Source of the DNA: Lineolata rhizophorae
Lineage: Eukaryota > Ascomycota > Dothideomycetes > Lineolatales > Lineolataceae
DNA length: 44,776 bases
Assembly: GCA_010093515.1 (NCBI GenBank)
Contig: MU001707.1
Span: 107,556-152,331, forward strand
Direction: 5' to 3'
In this document: in pieces, positions 21,910 to 34,324 of the stretch
Layout of the letters: every line of letters begins with the position of its first letter
Numbering within the stretch: position 1 is the stretch's first letter
Notes under the pieces: generated by a model
Database searches by the model: none
What the model was told of the DNA's origin: nothing
Seen by the model: the letters and a program-made list of their open reading frames with translations, nothing else
Position numbers and translations under genes: made by a program

Positions 21910-22652
21910 TCATCTCGAGCAATAGTAGCAATAGCACTGGTACGGGTCGTGCGGGAGAAGCTGGACGAACGTGCTCTCGCACGACGGATCCGTCCCATTA
22001 TACGTGATCTGAGACCGCGGTCAGCCTTCCCTCGCACAGACGGAAACAACGCGCCGAGTTCCGCACGTACGATGCTCGTCCCCTGCCCGTCGTTGCACAG
22101 CGTCCAGCTGCCGTAATCCCACCAGAACGCCCCGCTCGCAATCTCCTCGTCGGTCCCCCTCGCGATCGCCAGCAGGTGCCCGTCGTCCTGCGTCCAGCCC
22201 CCCTGCGCCTTGATGTTGGCCGCGCCCACGCGGCCGGCCACCGGCTCCGTCGGCCCCACGAGGTTGAAGTAGAAGTTCCCGCTGCCGCCCTCTCGCGGGC
22301 TCGCCTCCGAGGGCGGCTCCGTCCACGCGATGTCCAGGCCCGCGAGCTGCGCGCCGCGGCAGGCGGCGGCCGAGCACACGTTGCCGGCGGCGGTGGCGAC
22401 CTTGGTGTCGTAGAGGAGGAAGGACGGGTAGACGGAGCCGGCGGGCACGGGGTGGAGGGCCCAGGGCGCGGTGGCGTTGCCGGTCGGGACCAGCGTCAGG
22501 GCCTGCACGTCCGGGAGCGGCGACACGCCTTCCTGGTAGGCCGACGAGGTCGTGACGAGCCAGCGGAGCTCGACGCTCTGGCGAGGCTGCATCACGAGGG
22601 CCGAGATGGCGGGTAGAGAGGCGAGGCCCAGAAGGGCTAGCAGGCGCGCCAT
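21910..22652 (-). CDS. Small secreted cysteine-rich protein, unknown family
   Basis: Two exons, 22652-22071 and 22008-21910, joined in phase 0 over a 62-bp intron (donor GTACGT, branch GCTGACC, acceptor GTCTCAG), 226 aa. The N-terminus MARLLALLGLASLPAISALV is a typical signal peptide. The mature part has VCSAAACRG, FWWDYGSWTLCNDGQGTSI at the exon end, and then an exon-2 tail beginning ITYNGTDPSCES and ending DPYQCYCYYCSR, with two N-glycosylation sequons (NAT, NGT). Reading straight through the intron gives an arginine-rich tail without these cysteines, so splicing is strongly favoured. The gene stands alone, with gene-poor flanks. Secretion, size and cysteines are effector-like or cell-wall-protein-like, but no function can be assigned. 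Confidence 0.75.
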
Positions 22653-23663
22653 GGTTGACTGAACTTGCTTTCTGATTGGCTCGGTGAGTGGAAGCGAGAG
22701 TGGTTGGTGCATTTTGAGTCGCATTCACTCCCTCCCTTCTTATAGTGAATCCTTCCTGCGCCAGTACGCTCACGAATGCCGCCCTCGGAAAAGTAATCAG
22801 TATGTCCCAATATTCTTTCTAATATGCAGAAAGCTAAAATTAGCACGTCGGGCGTGTAGCGACATCAGAATTTAATTTAAACCCCGGAAATGACAAGCAC
22901 TTTTAGGATGCGTGGCGGCCGCAATACAGTGTTGTGGCACCGTGGCGTTCGCTGGATCAACTTGCTGTGCGAACTTATCAATTAACCGCAGTTCCTGGAA
23001 TGCCCATCCCACCCTACTAACTACGTCACGTGTGAAGCAAAACAAGTTCTCGCTAGACACTGGGTAAAGAACATTGTGAGTGAAAACCGTGGGGCTCTCA
23101 ATCCAGCAAGTCGCCACGCAAAGAGAACGGCAAAAAACAGCCGGAATGGTCGGCACGAAAATATTCGCGATCTATCCGTTTTGTGGCACCGTCCCAAAGC
23201 CACAGTGGCGTTGAATATGGGTCGACGAGCAACGGTACCACACCCTCACACACGCTACACGAGACACGAAGAAATACGACCGTTTACTGCAAAGTCCTAC
23301 ATCAAGCATCCAATTCCCGATTACAAAGCTACAGGGTATCTTCAAGACCATTGGAAATGTACTAGCGGCTGACGCCTCGCTAACCACGCGGCCCTAGGGA
23401 CTAACCCAAGAAGGTTGGAACATATTTTCCTTTTTAAAAAATTAAACAGCAGGACTGCAACAAAAGAAGCTAGCGAAAGCGAAACGCCAACCGACGTCCA
23501 AAAGCGATAAAAAAACAAGGTCCAACACTGAAATTGAAATTGGGGTATAGCAAAGAAATTGAAGGAAAAAAAAAGAAAGAATAGATATGACCCTGCTTCC
23601 TTTCGTGTGCCGGCACGCCCGCAGACGCTCCCCATTACACATGGAATGTCAACGCAGCGGGGA
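22653..23663. other. Intergenic, no gene recognised
   Basis: One kilobase between two minus-strand genes: the promoter of the secreted protein on the left, the 3'UTR of the 1883-aa protein on the right. It is less GC-rich than the genes. A CTTATAGTG stretch near 22740 might act as a weak TATA element for the minus strand. No coding region is supported. Confidence 0.45.
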
Positions 23664-26600
23664 TCAATCCGCATCCCAGTACGGCCCGGGAGTCCATTCC
23701 ATGCCCGGGTAGCTAGCCGCATGCATGACGGGGGGATCGTCATCGTCCTCGTCGGGCGCGTGGCGCGCCACCTCCCCGTGCGGCGGCGGCGGCCGCAGCT
23801 GTTGACCCGCCTGCGCCTGTTGCGGCAACGGCTGCGCCACGCTCGCGTTCCTCGACCGCCCGTCGCCGCGCGAGTACAGCTCGTCGTCCGTGTCCGAGTC
23901 CGACGTCTCCGTCTCGGTGGCGGCTCGCCCGTGCGCCGGGGCGCTCTGCCGCGGCGCGGCGGTCCGAGGAGCGTCTCCGGCGTCGTCCGAATAGCGCGGC
24001 GGCTCGGTGGCCGGGCCGCATCGCTCGTCGCCGTAGTCTGTGACGTGCCGCTCCAGCACCTGCCCGATGCCTGCTGCTGCTCTTGCCGCCGGTGGCGCGT
24101 CGACGGGGTCGGCCACGGCTCCGCTGGTGGGTGAGGTGAAGGGGACTTTTGGCGGCGGAAGCGGTGGCGGCGGGAAAGCAGTTGCGAGCGGATTTTGAGG
24201 AGATGTCGCAGAAGTAGGTGAGATCGGGAGCGGGTAGGATGCAGGATCTTGGTCTCTCGGGGGCGGAAACTGCACGTTTTGGTACTGATCGACGGTAGGT
24301 TGGGGTTGTGGGTATTGCCGTTGCGCGCTTGGCTCTTGCTGAGTGCTCGATCGCTGTTCGGCTGGCTGTTGCGGCCGCGTAGGCTGTTGCGGCCGCGTAG
24401 GCTGTTGCTGCCGCGTAGGCTGTTGCATCGGCCTCTTCGGTGGCCCTTGCATTGGCTGTTGCATCGTATGACGCACCGGGGTCGGCTGAGCGGCCGGATG
24501 GCCTTGTCCTTGCATGTACCCTTGGTATTGCGGAGCGTGATGAGCTGGGAACTGCTGGTGCTGGCTCGGCTGGACCTGATAGGGAATCTGCTGTCCGGCC
24601 GGCTGCATGTACTGCATCTGCATGCCGGGAACTCCGTATTGCGCGCTAGCCTGGGTCGGAGCGTAGTACTGTGGTTGCGGTTGATGATATTGCTGCTGAA
24701 GGACCTGCTGAGGTATCTGTTGCTGGTATTGATATGGTGGCTGCAACGGTGGCCTCCCGCCCATTTGCGCCCTGGCCCATATTTCTCTCCTGACCCTCTC
24801 CTCGTCATCGTCTGACGGGAGACTAATGTTCCAAGGTCGCTGTTGGTGCTCCGTCTCGGATATAGGACCCATCCTCGGCTGATGGTGGCGGGCGTAGCTT
24901 TCAGCAGTGGCAGCGCTCATGTGGCGGAGTGGAGCGCGATATGGTGTTGGTCCATGAGTCTGCTCAGAGTGGCTACGAGCCAGAACGCCTGCCCCATTCT
25001 GTGGCGATGGAGTCTGTTGCCATTGCTGCGGTTGTTGTGGCGGCTGTTGCTGTTGCGGCAACGGCTGTACGGGTTGAGATGGTTGTGTTGGTTGCTGGGC
25101 ATATGTCATAGGGTTCTGAATTGAACTGTGGCTGTTCCTGTCATACGCAGCAGGTATCGACTGAGCATCGTATTTCGGCTCTGACGATTTAGCGGGGACA
25201 AAAGGGCCAGCAAGTCCTTTCTCTGACTGCGGTGTTTGTTGAAGTTGAGGAGGCGTGTGCATCTGCTGCAAGCGCCGCAACTGTTCAACTGCCGCATGAC
25301 CGGACAAGCCACCTGCGGTTTGAACATTTGATCCCTGTGGGGCGTAGTATCCTCCTGGAGGGGGTGGGATCCCGGGTTCCTGTGTGGACTGCTGTGATTG
25401 CGAAGTGCCAGGCCAAGGGCCTTTCTTACTTGTCGGAGCAGAAGGGGTCGCGGCCGCTGGTGATGACGAGGCCATCTGCGCCCTGTCTTGATTATATCCG
25501 GATGAGGGGCTCGGTCCGGCGGTCTGAAGCTGTCGTCTTGTTGAATCATATGCCGAGGCGGCAGGGCTGTCCCCATGGGGTGCAGGACTTACGACTTGGC
25601 GCGGCTGAGGCTGCTGCGTCTGCTGCTGCTGCTGTTGCTGCTGCTGAGGTAGAGGACTGTGCGTTTCCAGTGGCTGCTTCTTTGGCCTGTCCTTAGAAAG
25701 TTTCACGGGCGGCGGAGCAGGAGTTTTGCTCTCGGAGCTAGAGCGACTGAATAGCGCACCGAGTCCGGAAAACCGCTTTTTCTTCGTCGGCTCTTGGGCT
25801 GCAGTACGTTGGGACGATGAAGCCGCGCCGGGGGCACCACGTAGCTGCATTTGGACTTGCGCGTGAACTTGAGGCGAGAGATACTGCCCTTGTTGCTGCT
25901 GTTGCTGGGGATCGTACGAGGCACGCGAGAAAGAGGAGGAAGATGGTGATTTCCCGTCCGCGCCGCTACCGGGACGACGGAACGCGCCTAGAAGGTTGGC
26001 TGATATTCGACGCTTCTTGTCACCGCTCTTCTCGCTGCTCGCAGCAGACACGCGGGAGGGTTGGCGCTCAGGAGATACGGAAAGCATTGGGCCGCGAACG
26101 TGAGGACGGCGATGGTCGACCCTATGTCCTTCTGGGGTTCCCGAACGGCTGTGCCCTCCAATGTGCTGGAGAATGCCACCGAGTTTCATCGGATGGGTTT
26201 TGCCAGGTGAGCTTTCAGAAGCTGGTGGTTCCGGGCTGGCGAGCCGGCGTTCGTGAGCTAGGATTGCCTCGCGCTCTTCGTGCGTAAGTTCCTCCCTAGG
26301 AGGAGTTGGCGGGTCAAAGTCATGCCGCTGTTGGCGGGATGGTGTGCGAGACCGCGGATCGGCTCCTGGAGGCGGCGATAGTAGTCGTCGCTGTCTCTCG
26401 GCCACTTCCTGCTGAGTTGGAGTCATCCCAGTCAATGGCGGTGATGGTGAGCGTGGCCGTTCTACAAGAGAGATGTGGTCGTCTTCGTCCTCGTCTTCGT
26501 CTATATCGATGTCCTTTTCGATTGATTTGCGGGTTTCCTGCGGCTCCGGAGTCTTCGGCAGAGGCGGATGCCCAACACTGATTGTTTCTTGCCCCGGCTT

Positions 26601-29370
26601 CCCTGACGGGTCGCGAGGGAGAGGCACAAAAGACATGGGTCGCTCTCGGTCTGGATCTGGAGATTTGTATGACCGGTTCGCGAACGCTTCGGCAAGTCTA
26701 GCTTGCGCGTCTTGAGATGGTGGCGGCAGTGGCTGTGAGGTATCCGGCTTCGGGACGTCCTCACTCGCGCCCTCTTGCGCTTGAACCTCCTGCTCTTCCC
26801 TTTGCCGGGTCATTGAGTCTGCATCTTCACCCTCAACCACAGCAGCAGTAATGCGCTCGACTAAACTTCCCCGCTTGCGTGAAGGATCTGTCGGAGGGCT
26901 CAATATACTCGCGGGCTGGGGAGCTGTCGACGGCATGCCCGATGTCTCTTGCGCTTGGAGAGCAGCAGACGTCGGCGAGGCTTCTTGCACAGCCATTGAA
27001 GGCACTGGAGGCGCCTCTTCATCCCGCGAGGGCGGACGGGGAGGTGGTGCCAAAACATCTGCCGGAGGTGGCCCCGCAGGATCAATGACTGCGCTATGCC
27101 GTTGCTTTGGAAGCTCCTCGGCCCTGAACTTGACGCCGGAATGCGTTTCTTCGCTCCCGTTCTCGGCACTCGAGAACGACGCAGGGCGAGTCGGAGGACT
27201 CTCCCTCCCCGTCTCTTCTTCTCTCTTCAGGAATGGATCCGGGCTCTCGTTTCCAGAATCATCCGCGTCCCTCCTCCGCTCGGACGTGGACGCTTCCATA
27301 TCCCGCTTAGTAGCCATGATGCTATACTGTTCCCACGACGCGGGACTTGACGCCCGGGATGCACCAGCTTGGGTGTTTCCAGCGGTTTCAGGTTCCGGAG
27401 GCAGGACGTCTGTGGAGCGCTCGCCTGTTTCGTCGCTCTCCGTTGCGGGGACCGCCGCAGCGGACACGGCAGAAACCTTGGAGCCCTCCCTCTGCACCGT
27501 CAACTTGCCGGGACGCGCATCACCTGGATCCGAGACCGGAGACACGTCTTCCTGCGCGCGGCCAGGCGGATTCTGTTGCTGCGGCACCACAAGGCTCGTC
27601 TTGAGAGCATTGCCAGCAGAGGTTCCGACTTTTGAAAACTGCATGAAGCGGGCGTGCTCCTCTCGCGGCAAGACGGGAGACTCGTCCAGGTCGGTCGCAG
27701 CCATCGAAATCCTCTGGAGGGCCGGATTAACCGCCACCGGCGGCCCCCGAGCCTGCCCGTCGCGAGGCGCGTCGTTGGCTTGTGCCTGAGGCTCGTCCGC
27801 TCGGGCCTCGGGCCCCGGTCCGCCGTTGCTCGCGCCTTGCGCCGTCCCATGGTAGTCGCCGCCCTCGGGACCAGCCCCCGGGCCACGAGTCCCTGCGGCC
27901 TCTGCAGGCTTCGCGCTCCTCGCCCCGCCCGCTTCGCCCATGCCGCCCCCGCCTTCGCGCCACACCTTCTCCGCCTCCGGCCCGGCCGCTCCTCCCTCCG
28001 TCCCGCCTCCCGTTCCGCCCCCTCCTTCGCGCCACACCGCCGGCACGTCCGGCACGGGCGGAGCCGCATGCGTGACGATGCTCTGGATGAGCCTGTCCGC
28101 CGCGCTCTGCGCTGCCGTCTGGTCCTTCTCCGCCCCGCTCGGCCCGTCTGCCGAGTCATTCGCGCCCGCGCCGCTGCGCGCTTCCGGGTTCTCATCGCCC
28201 CCGCCGTTGATGCTGAAGACGCCCGTGGCCGGGCTGGGCAGGACGCCTAGACGGCCGAAGCCGTTGGCACCCGGCGGGGGGAAGTCGAACCCCGTTGCGC
28301 CGGGAACGACTCGGTCAGTCGGCGTCTGCGGAGGCCCGCCGCTGGGATCGTGGTGGGCGGACGGCGCCGATGCTCTCGATCTCGTTGGAGATGCAGCGGA
28401 AGGGGGCATTTGCCAAGGCTCGGGGGCTCGGCCAGCGAAAGCAGCGGGGTTAGTGAGGTGTAGGTCTTGAGAGGCAGGACTCGAGACGAAAGACTCGTCG
28501 GCTGCGCCGAGGGTAAGCGCAGCTGGCGGGCCTGAAGCCGCAAGTACCCTGCCATTGGTCGGTTTCACGTGACCGTCGAGCCGGCCTACGCTCCCAGCGC
28601 TCGCGTGTCTCGTCTTGTTCCGGCCGTTCTCGGCGGCGGGAGACGTAGAAGACGAGCGGAACGGCAGCACGCTCAGGGATAGCGCCCGCAGTCCCGCGCC
28701 CGGCCGATTGCGACCCCTCCTACGGCCTGCGGCGCTTTCACCTCCTACGCTACCGCTACCAGTACTGCCGCCGCTCGCGACACTGCCGGCACTGACATCC
28801 CGCTTGGATGCGGCAAAATACCCATCGGGGCCTACGCTGGCTGCCACACTAGCATTGCTGTCACGCGCGCCACCACTAGTATCTTGTGCATGGGGACTCT
28901 CAATACGAGCTTTGCGCCCTAGGACGCCAAAGTCGAGGCTAAACCGCTTCGCGGCCGGGTTGCGGGGCTGCTGTGGCGACGTTATCTGCACTTCATAAGG
29001 AATGAAATGAGGCGTGGTAGAGGCAGATTCGCTTTTCAAAGGGCCAGTTGCCCAGGGCATATCCGAAAAGGACGCGGACGAAGCTGGGAGCGCGAGGGAC
29101 AGGGGCCGTTGCTGCGTCTTGGAGCCGTCTCGGTGAAATGGCGTAGAACGCCGCGAGCGGACAGAGTTTGACGCAGATAGTGAGGGCAAGGAAGGAACTG
29201 GAGAGGACGATGCGGGACCTCTAGAAGAGGTGAACGGGTCGGGAGAATCGTCGGGTAGAGCCTGGAAAAAAAGGGTGAGTTAGGATGCGTGTAACTGATG
29301 ATACCGGGGGACATACAAAGATTCTATTGTGGATACGAAGGAGGGAACGGGGAAATGCAGGCCAGTTCAT
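23664..29370 (-). CDS. Very large disordered Ser/Pro/Gln-rich protein, unknown
   Basis: Two exons: 29370-29317 (18 aa, MNWPAFPRSLLRIHNRIF) and 29261-23664, joined in phase 0 over a 55-bp intron (GTATGT donor, CCTAACTC branch, T-rich tract, CCAG), 1883 aa in all. The rest is a single open exon of 5.6 kb. The spliced start reads on as ALPDDSPDPFTSSRG. The N-terminal half is Ser/Pro/Glu-rich with several KRFSLDFG/KKRFSGLGALFSRSSS-type basic patches (SLDFGVLGRKAR; RRISANLLGAFRRPG) that could be kinase or membrane sites. The last third is Gln/Pro-rich with a QQQQQQQQQ run and Tyr/Gln-rich repeats. It ends WTPGPYWDAD. No folded domain is recognised, and function is unknown. It lies 524 bp downstream of another giant disordered protein on the same strand. 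Confidence 0.85.
24364..24417 (-). repeat. 18-bp in-frame tandem repeat, three units
   Basis: Three copies of GGCTGTTGCGGCCGCGTA (plus-strand reading), the third slightly changed, inside the exon of the 1883-aa protein. They encode QQPTRP-type hexapeptides, so copy-number change would keep the frame. Confidence 0.85.
25611..25652 (-). repeat. CAG/CAA microsatellite encoding polyglutamine
   Basis: A run of CTG/TTG triplets on the plus strand codes a nine-glutamine stretch plus flanking glutamines in the 1883-aa protein. This kind of run is often length-polymorphic between strains. Confidence 0.85.
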
Positions 29371-29894
29371 CACCTAGGCAGGGCGGGCGGACAAAGAATG
29401 TGGCAAATTCATAGACTGTATATATCAGGAAATAATTCCGTAATGTGGAAATAGTGAATGAAGGTAAGACCAGCATAGGGGTGTATGCTGTCCACCAGAT
29501 CGGCTGCTTGAAATGATGGATGAAGGAAAAGAGAGTACACTATTTTCACTCTTCTGTCAAGCGACATAGCCATACACGGTTTCAGCAATTGCCACCAGTC
29601 TGTGGCAAGTGTGAGAAGAAGCAGGCTGCAATGCCATGTATGCAGGGTGGTCGCCGAGTGAGGACTAGTAGTGGCAGAGCAATGGGAAGCCTGCTGCACT
29701 CAAAGATGATAGCAAGGAAAAATAATAACACAGCATACCAGGTCAACTTGTTTCAAAAGAATCATTAAAGGGGAATTTAGAAAAGAACAGAGAAGAGTGC
29801 TGCTGCCCGCGTCGCCCGCAACCCTGAAAAGCCCCTCCACGAAATGACGCCCAATACATTGAAGCAAAGTGAAAGGACAAGGAATGAATGAATC
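29371..29894. other. Spacer between the two giant genes
   Basis: 524 bp holding the 3'UTR of the 1432-aa gene and the promoter of the 1883-aa gene, both on the minus strand. It is AT-richer than the coding exons and has no coding features. Confidence 0.5.
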
Positions 29895-32800
29895 TCAATT
29901 TCCCACCTTTTCGCCACCTCCACTTCCACCGACACTCTCCCTCCTGCCATCGCTTCCTGCGCGCAACTTGCTCCTGCCCTTAGCCAGCAGCCCCTTGGCA
30001 CCTTTAGCGCCCTTCCCGCCCAGCACGCCCGCCGAATGCAGCAAGTCCTTCCCGCGCGTCTGCATCGCGTGCTGCATCTGTCTATTAAACCGCTCCCCGG
30101 CAGGCGTCGTCGGCGTGCCGGCCCCGCCAGGACTCTGCGGATCAGCAACATGCTGGTGGTCTCCCGCGGAGCTAGGCCCGGCGGGCGCACTCGGGTTCCT
30201 CAGGGCGCCGCTGAACAGCGACAGCGAGGGGCCATGCTTGTGCCGAATGGAGCCAGACATCGCCGCGGCGGGATTGACTTGCGGCCGTTGGCCGATATCG
30301 CGCAAGTCGTCGTGTTCAGGGTACGTGGCGAGCATGCCATTGACCCACGACGACAAGCCCGTTTCCGTGGTGGCAAACGCGGTACGCGTGTCGTTATAGG
30401 TTGCGATGCGGTCCGGCGCGCTCTTGATGGCGAGTATCTCGCGGAAAGGCGGGAGGCGAGATTGCGATTGATGTTGCAAAGGTGGGTGGGATGCTGGTAG
30501 GAGATCCTCACTTGTCTTTCTAGATTCAACGGGGCTATTTGGATCCGCAAGAGTCATCTCATTCGACGGTTGGTGCGCGCCAACTAGGTCCTTTGTAGGT
30601 TCCAGATCATCCTTCGGCGTCTCTGGGTCATTGGATAGTGTTTCCACATTGACCACGTGTAGACCTTCGCCCGAATACCGGGGATGCTGGTCATCCGCAG
30701 GCTCAAGTCGTTTGGGAGCTGGGTTCGCAGCAGGTGCGGAAGCCCCGAGTTGAGCATCATTCTTCGAAGGCACATCCGGCGCTTCTTCGGGTTTCTTAGA
30801 CGAGGCTTTGTTCAGTGCAGAGGCTGGTTCTCTGCTGTTTTCTTGCTGCGACGTATTCTGATCTTTCGGGTCCTGCTCCCAGCTGTAACGGTGATGCAAG
30901 AAGAAATCTGGCCGCTCGGGATTATGGGCCGCAGCCTCATTCGGGCCGGGGTTTGCGCCGGGATTGCCGCTAGGATTCTCCGGGTTGCCAGGGTTGCCAG
31001 GATTGCCACCCGGGTTGTTGACCTGACTAGCCTCCGAGGCGCGGTGGCTACCGGCCCAGTAGCTATCATATTCCCGGGGCAGGATCGAGCTCTCACGCTC
31101 CTTTTTCGACACAACTGGTGACTCCGGCGCAAGGTGACCTGCTTGGCTTGGTGAGTGACTCGTAGTGGGGCTTAGGCTCTGCACAATCTCCTTCCTGAGC
31201 CGGTCGCTCTCTTCGTCCTGTGCAGTTGGCTCGGTGCTAAGCTGCGGGAGGAGAGGAGGACGAGAATGAGGAGATCCATGCTCAGATATTCCGGTTGACC
31301 CTGCTTTGATCGTGGTAGGGCTAGTCGAGCTGTTCTCGTCGCCAACAGGAGGAGACTCAAGTGAAGTGTCCTTCGGTGGCGGAGTTGGCGCGACCGAATC
31401 CTCTGTCGTGGCCGTCTCCACCGTTGTATCCGTCTCCATGCGCTCAGGTGGCAAAGGACGGGAGAAAATGTTGCCCGTTTCTTGCTTGCCATGTTCATCG
31501 GCACCCTTCGCAGCGCTCGCAGGTCCAGTAGGCCCAGCCTCTTCTTTGGACTGACCAACGGAAGCCAAAATCGCCTCCCCCATGGCGTTCCCTGCATTCT
31601 TCAGTGCGGCCATCGGATCTACATTTCCAGTCGGCACCAAAGCAGGGCTCTCCGGAATGGGCACCTTCGAGTGAAGAGGCTCCTTCCTAGTAGTCGGTGC
31701 AAGATCAACGTCGGATTCCTCGTCTTCTTTAGGCCCAGCGGCAGCGGCAGCTCCTGTATTTGTCGGCCCACCCTTCGCTTCTTCTTCACCAGGCGTGGAC
31801 GCTGCTTGCGTGGTGGCAAAGCTCTGCCAGGTTCCCGGCAAAGGCGGCCTAAAACTCTGCTCCCTCGCGACCGGCGGAGGTCGCCTTTCGGGACTCGGAT
31901 CCCTGGCGCTGGTCTGGCTGGTCCTCTCCCACGAATCCATACTTGCCGCCGAATTGCGTCTTGACTCGGCGTCAAATTTGCCCGCCAGTTCCATGACGCG
32001 GCTCTTCGTCGGGCTGTTCGATCGCGTGCGCGGCTGGCCCGACGTGGTCAGTTGTGGTGGGTGCTTGACCAGGAAGTCATCTTGTGCATCGCGCTCTTGT
32101 TGGGCGGCGCGGATGCGGGAGCTTTCCGAGCTCGCTGCAGCGCTCTTTTCCGGGCTCTGCGACAGCTCGCGCGCGATGTCGGCTTCGCGAGTAGTCATAT
32201 CGCCAGAGCCTGTCGCAGGGGCGGGGGATTTACTTCTAGCTCGTTTCTCCGGCCGCATGCTAGAGTCCATAGACCAAGTATGGCCTTCTTGCGCGGGACT
32301 CGCCACGTCGAGCTCACCAGCCTCGGGCTCCGGGAGTGGCGCATCCGCCGCCTGGTGGAGCACAGGTGAACGTGCGGGACTGTTGCTCTTGCTAGGACTT
32401 GGTGAGCCCAAGTGACTGCCGCGAGTATGATACGACTCGGCCGACACGTTTCGTGAGTGCGCGGGCGACGGTTTACGAGGTATCTGGTGTTGGCGTTGTT
32501 GCTGCGGCTCTACTTCCTCCGCAATCATAGGCGTGGCCGCGTCAGGGCCATGGGAATCTGCTGCCGCCGCTTTAGCTCTCGCTGCCGCCGTCACCGCCGA
32601 CGGAACGCGGCTCATGATTGGACTTATCCCCGCGGTGCTGTCAGTGTTGCTACGCGAAACAGTAGACTCCGAAGTGGTAGTATCATTGTCAAACGCGCCT
32701 TTGACGGCCGACCTGAAACCAAGCGACGGTGCATGCGATAGATTTTGGCTTGCATCCGAGGCGGACGAGGTCTGTCGCTCAGGTCGAGAGTCGGCATCAT

Positions 32801-34324
32801 CCCGAGGCTGAGAAATGACCGGTTGATGGGGAGCATTCTGCTGAGCTTGTTGGTCACCAGATTCTCTAGTAAAGGTCAAGAAATCATCTCCAAATGTTGA
32901 GGCCCTCCTCATTTCAGGGAGGAGGGGAGCGCTGGGGGATTGCACCTGTTTCTCATATGACTCGGGCCGTGCTGGTGGCGCACTTGCTTGTGGTTGTTGC
33001 GCCGGGCCTACGTCACTGAGGCTAAATCCCGCAAACCCGTATTCGCTCTTTCGCTCTGCAACAGGCTCTAGCGTAGGCTTCAGAGACGCGCTGTCGGCTG
33101 ACGCGGTGTCCAGCGGACGTCGCTCACGACTTGTAGATCTGCGACCCGCTGGACGATCCTCGTCCTGCGAGTCTAGACTAGGCCGCTGCGAATCCATTGA
33201 GGCACGTTCCCTCTGGCGTTCCTCTTCCATGCGCTTGTAAATATCCGCGGGACGAATGAAACGTCCAGAATTGCTCGGCGTGCGCTCTCGGCCGGGCGGC
33301 GTCGGTGATGTTTCGTTGTGTCCCGCAACGGCCACTGGAGATAGCTGCGGGCCGTTGCTAGATACCGGCGACTCGCCCATACTCAAGCTGCTCTTCCGTG
33401 GCGGATAGCGCGCTCCAACAGCGCCTGCTGTGGCCGGCGAATTCCCAGAGCTGGCCGGAGCAGGAGAAACACGCGTATGAAGAGGTGGTGGGAGCGCAGA
33501 CGGTGAGAAGTCGCGACGTTGCTGCGGGTCCCCTCCGCTCGAACCTTCCGACGCGTGGCTCCACGCGTGGCTCGACTGCCTGCTTCCTTGCCCGTCGGCC
33601 GGCGGTGCCTGGTCTGGCAGGGCGGACGTCTGGACGTGAAGAGGTCCCGAAGTTTGGCGAGTATGCGGCTGCCGTGGCTGTGGATGAATTCCCGCAGGAG
33701 CATGTTGCTGGTACGGTGAAACTCCTGCCGATTGATGCATCCCACGGTTTGGATCATAGAGTTGACCTGGCGCCTCGCTCTGCGGAGGATACCCTCGTGA
33801 TGCGTCCCAGGCTACTTGCGGCGGAAATTGTTGGGCTGCGGGCGACGAAAAGTTCCTCCGTTCATCGTCCGCATCGAACGACTGCGTCCGGTGCCGCGCG
33901 AATGTATCTGGCGACGTTATATTTCGGCCCGGATCGGCCATCGGCTGTCCAGCGGGTACTCCCTGGCCTCGCTGGCGGAAGCCGGTGGGCCTGGAGGGAG
34001 GCGGTGAGAGCGGAGGCTCCTCTGGACCCCCATATTCATCGTATTCATCGCCCCAGTCGTCGCCGTCATAGGACGCCTGCTTCGCCTCGACCCATTTCTT
34101 GGTCTTGGAGCGATTGACGTTGGTCTTGAAGGAGGGTGGTGGGCCTCCTGCGGGCGGCTTTCTGTCTCTATTTGTGATGACATTAGCATCGTGCGATGAG
34201 ATGGCGCGGACCAAAAGCTCTGTCAGCTCTCAGGCGGGGTGTGCACATGGCTGACGGACGGCGAAGAGGGCAGGTGAAGACGGCAGACAAAGACATACAG
34301 GGGTGACTGATAGGGTTGTGACAT
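29895..34324 (-). CDS. Large disordered protein with conserved-looking ends, unknown
   Basis: Two exons: 34324-34299 (26 nt, MSQPYQSP plus two bases) and 34167-29895, joined in phase 2 over a 131-bp intron (GTATGT donor, GCTAATG branch, AAATAG acceptor), 1432 aa. The open frame upstream of 34167 has no ATG, and the splice gives MSQPYQSPLDRKPPAGG followed by PPPSFKTNVNRSKTKKWVEA and an acidic DDWGDEYDEYGG stretch. The middle is Ser/Pro/Glu-rich, disordered and repeat-poor, with short RPADIYKRMEEERQRE- and RSPTKSRVMELAGKFDAESRR-like helices. Near the C-terminus is a compact helical block (FREILAIKSAPDRIATYNDT, then TGLSSWVNGMLATY), and the end is basic with KGAKGAKGLLAKG. The two ends look structured or conserved. 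I do not recognise the family. Confidence 0.85.

Noticed and set aside
21717-22070. Unspliced Arg-rich C-terminus of the secreted protein
   Set aside because: It starts at a GTACGT donor, and an in-phase acceptor gives a cysteine-rich end instead.
26851-28470. Long plus-strand frames over the 1883-aa gene
   Set aside because: Complement shadows of a long continuous minus-strand exon; they lack domains and starts.
34168-34214. N-terminal extension VRAISSHDANVITN of the 1432-aa protein
   Set aside because: It has no ATG and is preceded by an in-frame stop. It lies inside a well-formed intron whose removal gives an in-phase MSQPYQSPL start.
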